Below, one piece after another: positions 32,200 through 40,703 of a stretch of DNA of 40,703 nucleotides (positions are counted from its first letter, which is position 1; each line of letters starts with the position of its first letter). The position numbers and the translations under genes were made by a program. The DNA is from an uncultured Schlesneria sp. GTDB taxonomy: Bacteria; Planctomycetota; Planctomycetia; Planctomycetales; Planctomycetaceae. The notes beneath the pieces were generated by a model. It was not told where the DNA came from and made no database searches. It was given only the letters and a program-made list of their open reading frames with translations. The stretch covers positions 1 through 40,703 of the forward strand of contig CAIMFH010000188.1 of assembly GCA_903840265.1 (NCBI GenBank), read 5' to 3'.

Positions 32200-33642
32200 A
32201 TGAGCCTGCCATCTATCCATGTCGGAACGCCCCGCCGCGACTTCCTGTCCTCTGTTGCAGGCGGATTCGGATCTGTGGCATTGGCCAACCTCCTCGGTCA
32301 GACGCAGACTCTGGCCGAGCAACCTCGCCTCGAATTCAATGGGGGGCTGCACCATCCCGCCAAAGTGCGCCGCGTCATTCAGCTCTTCATGAATGGTGGC
32401 GCGAGTCAGATGGATCTGTTTGATTACAAGCCGGAATTGTTTCGTCGAGCTGGCGAGAAGTTCGACCCCGGAACCACCGAACGGGTCGAGGCGGCCACCA
32501 GTGCCCCCGGCAATGTATTGAAGCCGCCGTTCGAACTGCATCAAAAGGGACAATGCGGCCGCTGGATCAGCGACTTGTTGCCTCACTTGGGAAATCATGT
32601 CGATGACATGGCGTTTCTGATGGCGATGAAGTCGCGGACGAATGTGCATGGTCCCGGCAGCTACCTGATGAACACGGGCTTCCTGTTGCCCGGTTTTCCC
32701 TCTCTCGGATCCTGGGTCAGCTATGGGCTCGGCAGCCTGACAGATAATCTGCCAACCTTCGTCGTGCTTCCCGACGCCAAAGGCCTGCCCTACAACCAGA
32801 AGGGGAATTTCGCCTCGGGGTTTCTGCCGGTGACGCATCAGGGAACGATCATCAACAGTTCGCAGGCCGAGCCGATTGCTGACTTGAAAGCTCCCGCTTC
32901 GGCAACATTCATTACTCCGGAGGCTGATCGCGACGGACTCGCTTTGCTGCAGCAAATGAATCGAACGCATCTGGCTGCGAACGATCATGATTCGCGATTG
33001 GAAGCGAGGATCCGCTCGTACGAACTCGCGGCCAAGATGCAGCTGAGTGCTCCGGAGGCCTTCGATGTCACTCGCGAATCGGAGGCAACGCAGAAGTCTT
33101 ATGGACTGGATGAAAAGCCCACAGAAGACTTCGGCAAGCGATGTCTGCTTGCTCGTCGACTGATCGAGAGAGGCGTCCGCTTCGTTCAAGTCTGGAGTGG
33201 TGCAGGAGGGCCAGCAAATAACTGGGACAATCACAACAGCATTGTCAAAGAATTGGCCCCGATGTGTCAGGCAACCGACAAGCCGATCGCTGCGTTGCTG
33301 GCGGATCTGAAGCAGCGCGGGCTGCTGGAAGATACGCTGGTTCTCTGGAATACGGAATTCGGGCGGATGCCATTCTCACAGGGTAGTGAAGGCCGCGACC
33401 ACAACGGTGGTTCATTCGTCGGCTGGATGGTCGGGGCCGGCGTTAAAGGTGGAACATCGTACGGTGAAAGTGATCCATGGGCCTGGCGGGCCGTGCGCGA
33501 CATCACCACCAACTATGACTTTCACGCGACGGTCCTGCATCTGCTCGGAATTGACCACGAACGGCTCTCCATCAAGAACAATGGAGCGAATCGGCGACTG
33601 ACCGATGTGCATGGCCACGTCGTGCGGGCCGTGTTGGCTTAA
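32200..33642 (+). CDS. DUF1501 Tat-exported protein
   Basis: This 480-residue protein has a twin-arginine signal (TPRRDFLSSVAGGFG, R12-R13). The DUF1501 fold is of the alkaline-phosphatase/sulfatase type: HPAKVRRVIQLFMNGGASQMD at the start, TNVHGPGSYLMNTGF, and WNTEFGRMP with GRDHNGGSFVGW near the end. These carry likely metal ligands. It is the usual partner of the DUF1549/DUF1553 protein upstream, 11 bases away, and is certainly in the same operon. Confidence 0.94.
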   Translation: MSLPSIHVGTPRRDFLSSVAGGFGSVALANLLGQTQTLAEQPRLEFNGGLHHPAKVRRVIQLFMNGGASQMDLFDYKPELFRRAGEKFDPGTTERVEAATSAPGNVLKPPFELHQKGQCGRWISDLLPHLGNHVDDMAFLMAMKSRTNVHGPGSYLMNTGFLLPGFPSLGSWVSYGLGSLTDNLPTFVVLPDAKGLPYNQKGNFASGFLPVTHQGTIINSSQAEPIADLKAPASATFITPEADRDGLALLQQMNRTHLAANDHDSRLEARIRSYELAAKMQLSAPEAFDVTRESEATQKSYGLDEKPTEDFGKRCLLARRLIERGVRFVQVWSGAGGPANNWDNHNSIVKELAPMCQATDKPIAALLADLKQRGLLEDTLVLWNTEFGRMPFSQGSEGRDHNGGSFVGWMVGAGVKGGTSYGESDPWAWRAVRDITTNYDFHATVLHLLGIDHERLSIKNNGANRRLTDVHGHVVRAVLA

Positions 33643-33807
33643 TTCGAGTACTCGTGACGACTTCCGCTGGGCGATTATCCGCGGGAACTTTTTCGGTACC
33701 GGCATCGTCTACCGTGTCAGGGCTCTGATTCCGTGACATGAACGCTATACTTGGCGGTATGGTCCCGGACGGCCAGCACATCTTTGATGCAAGGAATGAT
33801 TCACATC

Positions 33808-36800
33808 ATGCGGAAGTTCATCGTTCTGGCGAGTTTGTTATCAACAGTCGTGGCATCATGGATGTTAATGGCCGAGGAGGCTGGCAAACCCGTGAATCGA
33901 GATCAATTAAAGCAACAGTTTGATGCTGGCAACTTTAAGGTCGCCTACGACGGCTATCGCAAGCTGGCGATTGATCCAAAGACCGAGCCCGGCCAAGTGG
34001 CAGGTGATCTCAGCCAGGCCGTGCAGGCACTGCGCAATCTGGGTCGCGTTGACGAATTCGACGAACTTGTCGAAGCGTCGATCAAAGCTCATGAAAAGAA
34101 CTGGCGACTATTGCGACAGGCGGCGGAACAATACCGCAGCATCGAGCAGTGGGGCTTCGTGGTTGCCGGAAAATTCTACCGAGGATCACATCGCGGGGGC
34201 GGAAAGTACGTTTCATCAACAGATCGCGATCGCGTGCGAATGCTGCAGTTGCTGCAACAAGCCTTGCCACTCGCCAGCAAAGATGACAACAAGGCCGAGG
34301 TCGGTCGGTTCTACCTGGATTTCGCCGGATCGCTCCAAGGTGTCGAAGCCTGGCGTCTACAGGCACTTTCCGATTTAGCCACATTGCCCGACTATGAAGA
34401 AGGCCATCAGGGCTTTGGCCGCGGGCGGATGGGCTGGGGTGGCGGTCGCGGAGGCGAGAGCAAAGGGGCTCCCGTTGATGCCGAGGGCAATCCCATCTTC
34501 CATCATGTCCCAAAATCCTGGGAAACAGCAACCTCCGACGGAGAACGCTGGCGTTGGATGCTGTTGCAGGCAGTCGAAGCGGACAATGCTCTGCGGAATG
34601 AAGCCGATTCCAACTGGGCTTCGTTCCTGCACAATCAATTTGGCGTCCAGACGATGGCCTGGTTGCGACACGGCGGTGGGCGAGATGACGACAAAGATGA
34701 CAGCGGCCCATTCGCGGTCGATACACTCAGCGATGACGAAACCATCGCGAAGTTGGCCACCGGAGTGAAGCGGTTGAAGCTGCCCGATGAATTCAACAGC
34801 CTGAAGATCTTCCAGCAGATCTTTCAACGTAGCGCCGACCAATACGCGAAGAATGCCGGCGACACGGTGGCTCAGACGTATGAAGATCGCCGCCAATACT
34901 CCAAGGCCGCCGTGGCTTGGGAAGCCGCGATCGCCAAGTTCACCGATGAAAATCACCGACAACAACGACTCGATCAGATCGTCAAGAACTGGGGACGATT
35001 CGAAAACTTGCAGATGCAGCCGGCCGGCAAAGGAGCCACCATCGATCTGCGCTATCGCAACGGAAAGCAAGTCGCACTGGAAGCCCATGCGATCAAGATC
35101 GACAAGTTGCTGGACGACGTGAAAGCCTACTTGAAAACGGCTCCCGGACAATTGGACTGGCAGAAGATCAATGTCCAGGAAGTCGGCTATACGCTGGTGA
35201 CTCAGAATCAGACTCAATACCTGGGCGACAAAGTCGCTTCCTGGTCACTCGATTTGAAACCGAAGGCCGACCACTACGACAGCCTGGTCACGATTGCGAC
35301 ACCGCTGCAGAAGCCGGGTGCCTATCTGGTCACCGGCACCATGAAGGACGGCAACGTCAGCCGCGTGATCGTCTGGCTGTCCGATACGGCTCTGGTCCGC
35401 AAACCGCTCGATGGAAAGTCGCTCTATTTCGTTGCCGATTCGGTCTCGGGACAACCAATCGCCAAAGCGAATGTCGAGTTCTTCGGTTGGCGACAAGAAC
35501 AGGTCGCACCTGGCAAACCACAGTGGAAGATCTTGACGACAAACTTTTCCGAATTCACCGATGCGGATGGTCAGTTGATGCTGCCCTCGAACAAAGTCGG
35601 CCATGAGTACCAGTGGCTGATCATGGCAAGGACGCCAGAAGGGCGATTGGCTTACAACGGATTTACTCATGCTCTGTGGGGCCAGAAGCACGATCAGGAT
35701 TACCAGGCGACGCGAGTCTTCACCATTACCGATCGTCCGGTCTATCGGCCTGAGCAGACGGTCAAGTTCAAGTTCTGGATTGAGAAATCTCAGTACGACC
35801 AACCTGACTCCGCCGCCTACGGTGAACAGGATTTTCCGGTCCAAATCAACAACCCCCAAGGTGAGAAGATCTTCGAGAAGACTTTCAAGACCGACAAATT
35901 CGGCGGCATCGAAGGCGAGTTTCCGCTTCCGAAGGGGGCTATGCTCGGCAACTACTCATTAATGGTAATGGCCCCGTTCAATTCCGGGGGGAGCTTCCGT
36001 GTCGAAGAGTACAAAAAGCCTGAGTACGAAGTCGTGATCGATGCACCGTCGGAACCGGTCGCGCTGGGTGAGAAGGTCCCTGCGACAATCAGAGCGAAGT
36101 ATTTCTTCGGTGCCCCCGTGACCAAGGCCAAGGTGAAGTACAAGGTTCTGCGATCACCTCACAACAGCGACTGGTATCCGACCGCCCGTTGGGACTGGTT
36201 CTACGGCAAGGGATATTGGTGGTTCGCTTCCGACTACACGTGGTATCCCGGTTGGAACCGCTGGGGTTGTGCTCGACCAATCGGCTGGTGGATCGGCCGC
36301 AACAATGCACCTCCGGAAGTCGTCTCCGAACAGGAAGTCGAAATTGGAGTCGATGGCACGGTCCAAATCGAAATCGATACATCTGCTGCGAAGCAAGTCC
36401 ACGGTGACGAGGATCATTCGTACTCCATCACCGCCGAAGTCGTTGACGAATCTCGCCGCACGATTGTCGGGACGGGGACTGTCCTGGTCAGCCGCACGCC
36501 ATTCCGCGTCTTCGCGTGGGTCGATCGTGGTCACTTCAAAGTCGGTGACAATGTGCAGGCCAACTTCGATGCCCACACCCTCGATAACAAACCGGTCAGC
36601 GGCAAGGGCGAGCTGACACTGTTCAAGGTCACTTACAATGACAAACAACAGCCTGTCGAAGAAGCTGTCCAATCCTGGAAGCTAGACACCGATGCGACGG
36701 GACATGCGCGTCAGCAACTTGCTGCCACCAAAGCGGGCCAATACCGGCTCTCCTACAAAGTGACCGATTCCAAAGACCATGTCATTGAGGGCGGTTACCT

Positions 36801-39800
36801 GTTTGTCGTTCGTGGCGAAGGGTTTGACGGCCGCGAATTCCGATTCAACGATCTGGAACTAATCACCGACAAGCAAGAGTACGCCGCAGGCGACAAAGTC
36901 CGCCTGATGGTGAATACGAATCGAGCCGATGGCTGCGTCGTCCTGTTTCTGCGTCCCTCGAACGGTGTCTACCTGCCGCCGAAAGTCATTCGGCTGAAGG
37001 GGAAGAACACCGTGGAAGAAGTGGCTGTTGTCCAGAAGGACATGCCAAACTTCTTCATCGAAGCGTTCACCATCGCGGAAGGAAAGTACTTCCAGGAAAT
37101 TCGCGAAGTTGTTGTCCCTCCAGAAAAGCGAGTGATCAACGTTAACGTGGCTCCTTCGCAATCCGAGTACAAACCGGGGGCCGATGCCAAGGTGAAAGTG
37201 ACGCTGACCGATGCGACGGGTGAGCCATTTGTGGGCTCAACCGTGCTGACGGTCTACGACAAGAGCGTCGAATACATCTCGGGTGGATCGAATGTCCCCG
37301 AAATTAAAGAGTTCTTCTGGAAATGGCGTCGCCAGCACCACCCACAACGCGATTGCACACTGGATCGCTTGTTCTACAACTTGCTCAAGAACGGCGAGAT
37401 CGGAATGGCCGACTTAGGCGCCTTCGGCGGAATGCTGGATGGCGAAGGAGGCTTCGGCGGAGGTGGGGGAATTCCTCGACCGATGATGGCACGCGGCGGC
37501 GCGACGCGAATGCGAGCAATGTCGGCTGCTCCGGGCGCGCCAGAAGCGGCCTCGATGATGATGGATGCTGCGGCTGATAAACAATCCTTCGCACGCGAAG
37601 GGCTCGCGCTCGCCAAGGGAGCCAATGGAGGGGGTGAATTGGACATTCAAGCTCCTGCAATTCGCTCAAACTTCGCGGATACAGCCTACTGGGCGGGAAG
37701 CGTCACCACTGACAAGACCGGAACCGCGGAAGTCAGCTTCAAGATGCCCGAAAGCCTGACCGGCTGGAAAGTGAAAACCTGGGCGATGGGCTTGGGAACA
37801 AAGGTCGGCCAGGGTGAGGCTGAAGTCACTACCAAGAAAAATCTACTGGTCCGTCTCCAATCACCACGCTTCTTCGTCGAGAAAGACGAGGTCGTGATCT
37901 CGGCGAACGTGCATAACTACTTCAAGGGCGAGAAGTCGGCAATGGTCTCCATCGACCTCGAAGGAGATACCATCGAGGTCGCCAGCCGCAATCGCGAGCA
38001 GCGCGTCATGATCGCACCTGACGGCGAAGTGCGCGTGGACTGGCGAGTCCGGGTGAAGTCCGAAGGAACTGCCAGCATCACCGTGAAAGCGATATCCGAC
38101 GAGGAATCGGATGCGATGAAGATGTCGTTCCCGGTTTATGTCCACGGCATGCTCAAGACCGAATCGTTCAGTGGAGCCATCCGTCCGGCCGACGCGAAGG
38201 GCCAGATCAAGTTTACCGTTCCCGCAGAACGGCGACAGAACGAGTCACGCCTGGAAGCTCGGTTCTCGCCGACGTTGGCGGGAGCCATGGTCGACGCTCT
38301 CCCATACATGGTCGACTATCCTTATGGCTGCACGGAACAGACCCTGAACCGGTTCTTGCCGACGGTGATCACTCAGAAGATCCTGTTGAACATGCAGCTC
38401 AACCTGAAGGATATCAAGGAAAAACGCACGAACTTGAACGCACAGGAAATTGGCGACGATGCCGCCCGCGCCAAGCAGTGGAAGCGGTTTGACCGCAATC
38501 CGGTGTTTGACGAAGCTGAAGTTCAGTCGATGGTCAAGGAGGGTCTCGAACGGCTGAACTCCATGCAGTGTGCCGACGGCGGCTGGGGTTGGTTCAGCGG
38601 TTGGGGCGAACATTCGTGGCCACATACCACGGCGGTCGTCGTCCACGGTCTGCAGGTCGCCAAGGCCAACGATGTGGCCCTCGTCCCTGGCATCCTTGAA
38701 AAAGGTGTCGACTGGCTGAAACGCTATCAGGACGAACAAGTTCAGTGGATCAAAAACTGGGGCAAGAAAGACGTTCGACAGAAGCAGTTTGCGGACGCCC
38801 TCGACGCCTTGGTCTACATGATCCTGGTCGACGCGGACATCGCCAATGGCGAGATGAACGAGTTCCTCTATCGTGACCGCACGCAACTGCCAGTCTGTGC
38901 CAAGGCCCTGTTCGGACTGGCCCTGCACAAACAGCAGCAGGCTGACAAGCTGAAGATGGTCCTCGAGAACATCGAGCAGTTCGTCGTTCAAGACAAAGAA
39001 AACCAGACGGCCTATCTGAAGTTGCCGAATGACGGCTGGTGGTACTGGTATGGCAGCGACATCGAAGCCAACGCCTATTACCTGAAGTTGCTCTCCAAGA
39101 CGAATCCGCAGGACGTTCGTGCTTCACGACTGGTCAAGTACATCTTGAATAATCGCAAGCACGCGACCTATTGGAACAGCACTCGCGACAGCGCGTTGTG
39201 CATCGAGGCTCTGGCGGACTACATGAAGGCCAGCGGCGAGGACAAACCGGATCTGACTGTGGAAGTCTGGCTCGACGGCAAGAAGTACAAGCAAGTGAAG
39301 ATCGATTCGTCGAATCTGTTCACGTTCGACAACAAGTTCATTCTCGAAGGGGACGCCGTCACCACCGGCGAGCATACGTTCGAGTTCCGCAAGCAGGGAA
39401 CCGGGCCACTGTACTTCAACGTCTACCAGACCAACTTCACGCTGGAAGACTTCATCAAGAAGGCGGGGCTGGAGGTCAAGGTGGAACGAAAGTTCTACAA
39501 GCTGACCAAATCCGACAAGAAGGTTGATGTGGCCGGGTCGAGCGGCCAGGTACTTAAGCAGAAGGTCGAAAAGTACGATCGAACCGAATTGCCGAACCTA
39601 AGCGAACTCAAGAGTGGTGATCTGGTCGAGATTGAACTCGAAATCGACAGCAAGAATGATTACGAGTATCTGTTGTTTGAAGACATGAAAGCAGCAGGCT
39701 TCGAACCCGTGGATGTTCGCAGCGGCTACAACGGCAACGAAATGGGAGCTTTCGTCGAATTCCGCGACGAACGAGTCGCTTTCTTCGTCCGCCAGTTGAT

Positions 39801-39942
39801 GCGCGGCAAACATAGCCTGAGCTATCGCCTGCGAGCCGAAATCCCCGGTAAGTTCAGCGCGCTGCCAACTAAGGGCAGTGCAATGTATGCACCGGAATTG
39901 AAGGCGAACAGCGATGAAATGAAGATCGGGATCACCGACTGA
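33808..39942 (+). CDS. Bacterial alpha-2-macroglobulin family protein
   Basis: This giant exported protein (2044 residues) traps or inhibits proteases. A signal peptide is at 1-25 (KFIVLASLLSTVVASW). A helical N-terminal part with several repeats is followed by MG-type beta domains, including FTITDRPVYRPEQTVKFKFW. The A2M domain (YWAGSVTTDKTGTAEVSFKM) leads into the thiol-ester domain with GCTEQT (C1508, Q1511), so a thioester is possible. Residues 1200-1290 are Gly/Met/Ala-rich and flexible, where the bait region belongs. Residues 789-833 carry an odd Trp/Tyr-rich insert. ATG 33808 starts the signal peptide; ATG 33796 is an alternative. A perfect terminator follows. Confidence 0.94.
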   Translation: MRKFIVLASLLSTVVASWMLMAEEAGKPVNRDQLKQQFDAGNFKVAYDGYRKLAIDPKTEPGQVAGDLSQAVQALRNLGRVDEFDELVEASIKAHEKNWRLLRQAAEQYRSIEQWGFVVAGKFYRGSHRGGGKYVSSTDRDRVRMLQLLQQALPLASKDDNKAEVGRFYLDFAGSLQGVEAWRLQALSDLATLPDYEEGHQGFGRGRMGWGGGRGGESKGAPVDAEGNPIFHHVPKSWETATSDGERWRWMLLQAVEADNALRNEADSNWASFLHNQFGVQTMAWLRHGGGRDDDKDDSGPFAVDTLSDDETIAKLATGVKRLKLPDEFNSLKIFQQIFQRSADQYAKNAGDTVAQTYEDRRQYSKAAVAWEAAIAKFTDENHRQQRLDQIVKNWGRFENLQMQPAGKGATIDLRYRNGKQVALEAHAIKIDKLLDDVKAYLKTAPGQLDWQKINVQEVGYTLVTQNQTQYLGDKVASWSLDLKPKADHYDSLVTIATPLQKPGAYLVTGTMKDGNVSRVIVWLSDTALVRKPLDGKSLYFVADSVSGQPIAKANVEFFGWRQEQVAPGKPQWKILTTNFSEFTDADGQLMLPSNKVGHEYQWLIMARTPEGRLAYNGFTHALWGQKHDQDYQATRVFTITDRPVYRPEQTVKFKFWIEKSQYDQPDSAAYGEQDFPVQINNPQGEKIFEKTFKTDKFGGIEGEFPLPKGAMLGNYSLMVMAPFNSGGSFRVEEYKKPEYEVVIDAPSEPVALGEKVPATIRAKYFFGAPVTKAKVKYKVLRSPHNSDWYPTARWDWFYGKGYWWFASDYTWYPGWNRWGCARPIGWWIGRNNAPPEVVSEQEVEIGVDGTVQIEIDTSAAKQVHGDEDHSYSITAEVVDESRRTIVGTGTVLVSRTPFRVFAWVDRGHFKVGDNVQANFDAHTLDNKPVSGKGELTLFKVTYNDKQQPVEEAVQSWKLDTDATGHARQQLAATKAGQYRLSYKVTDSKDHVIEGGYLFVVRGEGFDGREFRFNDLELITDKQEYAAGDKVRLMVNTNRADGCVVLFLRPSNGVYLPPKVIRLKGKNTVEEVAVVQKDMPNFFIEAFTIAEGKYFQEIREVVVPPEKRVINVNVAPSQSEYKPGADAKVKVTLTDATGEPFVGSTVLTVYDKSVEYISGGSNVPEIKEFFWKWRRQHHPQRDCTLDRLFYNLLKNGEIGMADLGAFGGMLDGEGGFGGGGGIPRPMMARGGATRMRAMSAAPGAPEAASMMMDAAADKQSFAREGLALAKGANGGGELDIQAPAIRSNFADTAYWAGSVTTDKTGTAEVSFKMPESLTGWKVKTWAMGLGTKVGQGEAEVTTKKNLLVRLQSPRFFVEKDEVVISANVHNYFKGEKSAMVSIDLEGDTIEVASRNREQRVMIAPDGEVRVDWRVRVKSEGTASITVKAISDEESDAMKMSFPVYVHGMLKTESFSGAIRPADAKGQIKFTVPAERRQNESRLEARFSPTLAGAMVDALPYMVDYPYGCTEQTLNRFLPTVITQKILLNMQLNLKDIKEKRTNLNAQEIGDDAARAKQWKRFDRNPVFDEAEVQSMVKEGLERLNSMQCADGGWGWFSGWGEHSWPHTTAVVVHGLQVAKANDVALVPGILEKGVDWLKRYQDEQVQWIKNWGKKDVRQKQFADALDALVYMILVDADIANGEMNEFLYRDRTQLPVCAKALFGLALHKQQQADKLKMVLENIEQFVVQDKENQTAYLKLPNDGWWYWYGSDIEANAYYLKLLSKTNPQDVRASRLVKYILNNRKHATYWNSTRDSALCIEALADYMKASGEDKPDLTVEVWLDGKKYKQVKIDSSNLFTFDNKFILEGDAVTTGEHTFEFRKQGTGPLYFNVYQTNFTLEDFIKKAGLEVKVERKFYKLTKSDKKVDVAGSSGQVLKQKVEKYDRTELPNLSELKSGDLVEIELEIDSKNDYEYLLFEDMKAAGFEPVDVRSGYNGNEMGAFVEFRDERVAFFVRQLMRGKHSLSYRLRAEIPGKFSALPTKGSAMYAPELKANSDEMKIGITD

Positions 39943-39953
39943 CCTGGTGTTTC

Positions 39954-39991
39954 AAAGTGGGCCGGTCATCTGACTGGCCCACTTTGTTTTT
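39954..39991 (+). terminator. Rho-independent terminator after the alpha-2-macroglobulin gene
   Basis: AAAGTGGGCC pairs perfectly with GGCCCACTTT, and the pairing continues inward (GGTCA/TGACT with one G-T) to a tiny loop. GTTTTTAG follows. It lies between the convergent stops of the alpha-2-macroglobulin and the XylR-like genes. Confidence 0.9.
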
Positions 39992-39997
39992 AGTCTG

Positions 39998-40703
39998 TCA
40001 GCCGGTCACTTTCAGTTGCCGCCGGAATCCTGACGGCGTGGTTCCCGTCACTTGCCGAAACGTGATCGACAGTTGGCGGCTATCCGTCAGTCCCGAGCGA
40101 TGCGCTACTTCGGGCATTGCCAGATCTGTCGTGGCCAGCAGATGCTTGGCACGCTCGACGTGAGCGCGACGGATCTCCTGCAGGATGCTGCGTTGCAGCC
40201 ACTTTCGAAAACGCCGTTCCAATGCCCGTCGCGCAATCGGAACGGCTCGTAGGATATCGTCGACTTTAAACGGCCGATGTGCTTGATCAGCGATGAAACG
40301 CACCGCTGCCGCAACATAAGGATCAGGAACCGCCTGCAGATTGGAAGATTGTCGAATGGCCACACCCGCCGGAGGCAACACCAGCGTCTTCTCGGCGGGA
40401 GCACTGCCCGTTCGCAGCCACTCATCCAATATCCGCGCCGCCTCAAAGCCGATTCGCTCGGCCGGAAGTCGCACGCTGGAAAGCGACGGGCGCGAGAGAT
40501 CGCACAGCAGATCATCATCATCGGCACCGACGATCGCGACTTGATCAGGGACGATGAGTTGCAGTGTTAAGCCCGGTTGAAAACGGCGGCGCTTTCCGGG
40601 GGAAAATCTGGATGAAAATGGCAGCGCACATGCGTGCAGTTCGGTGAAGCCAGAAGATGGGGCGTCAGCCCCATTTGTTTCAGCTTCATCGAGGTGCCCA
40701 GGA
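39998..40703 (-). CDS. XylR/AraC-type regulator, C-terminal part, cut by window edge
   Basis: This transcription factor has a sugar-binding LacI-type domain and a C-terminal AraC helix-turn-helix pair. The visible homologous part begins near 40558 with VPDQVAIVGADDDDLLCDLS and RPSLSSVRLPAERIGFEAA. It ends with the AraC domain (ILRAVPIARRALERRFRKWL, HRSGLTDSRQLSITFRQVTG). The frame stays open to the edge, but codons upstream of about 40570 (HACALPFSSRFSPGKRRRF) do not look like the sugar-binding domain. Either the gene is diverged there or it has been broken by unrelated DNA. If broken, this is a pseudogene. Confidence 0.75.
   Translation of the reverse strand, partial: PGHLDEAETNGADAPSSGFTELHACALPFSSRFSPGKRRRFQPGLTLQLIVPDQVAIVGADDDDLLCDLSRPSLSSVRLPAERIGFEAARILDEWLRTGSAPAEKTLVLPPAGVAIRQSSNLQAVPDPYVAAAVRFIADQAHRPFKVDDILRAVPIARRALERRFRKWLQRSILQEIRRAHVERAKHLLATTDLAMPEVAHRSGLTDSRQLSITFRQVTGTTPSGFRRQLKVTG

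Noticed and set aside
32008-33234. Leftward 408-codon open frame opposite the DUF1501 gene
   Set aside because: It is a shadow frame; DUF1501 motifs and the operon layout support the plus strand.

Overview
The window looks like the chromosome of a planctomycete, most likely in or near the Planctomycetaceae. The evidence is a PSCyt1/DUF1549/DUF1553 protein directly followed by a DUF1501 Tat-exported protein, two sialate O-acetylesterase paralogs, several small exported proteins, a divergent sigma factor, and many short inverted-repeat elements between genes. No rRNA, tRNA or CRISPR was seen.

Bases 1-634 hold a tandem 25-26 bp repeat cut by the left edge and otherwise no supported gene. Bases 635-7210 are a complete sedentary integron. 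A tyrosine recombinase of the IntI type, with the integron-specific patch, reads leftwards. An attI junction can be placed between bases 1959 and 1960. Eight gene cassettes read rightwards and are separated by seven full attC sites of 90-108 bp; an eighth attC is cut after its left half. Most cassettes carry one short ORF of unknown function: zinc-ribbon-like, small membrane, thioredoxin-fold-like or unrecognised proteins. The seventh attC is interrupted by a 697-nt group II (IIC-like) intron that carries no reverse transcriptase. Removing the intron restores an attC of exactly 108 bp, the length of four neighbours. This is the most interesting structure in the window.

Bases 7211-25850 are ordinary accessory and housekeeping genes. 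They include a Gly/Tyr-rich exported protein, a Tat-exported amidohydrolase, a DUF1232 protein, a PQQ-like beta-propeller, and a leftward lipoate cluster (lipB-like, lipA, lipoyl-like domain). A DUF885 peptidase-like protein, a YdcZ-type membrane protein, and two convergent sialate O-acetylesterases around a terminator follow. Next come a MATE transporter, an ABC ATPase and FtsX-like permease pair with a His-rich loop, DUF2239, a small exported protein with a terminator, and a sugar-isomerase-like TIM barrel. In the lipoate cluster the LipB-like protein lacks the catalytic Lys and Cys, and the lipoyl-like domain lacks the modified Lys, while LipA looks intact.

Bases 25851-40703 hold a TPR protein, DUF2293, VanZ, a sigma-70 family factor, the PSCyt1/DUF1549/DUF1553-DUF1501 pair, a 2044-residue alpha-2-macroglobulin with a CTEQ thioester motif, and the C-terminal part of a XylR/AraC-type regulator running off the right edge. 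All family calls come from reading motifs; no database search was run.
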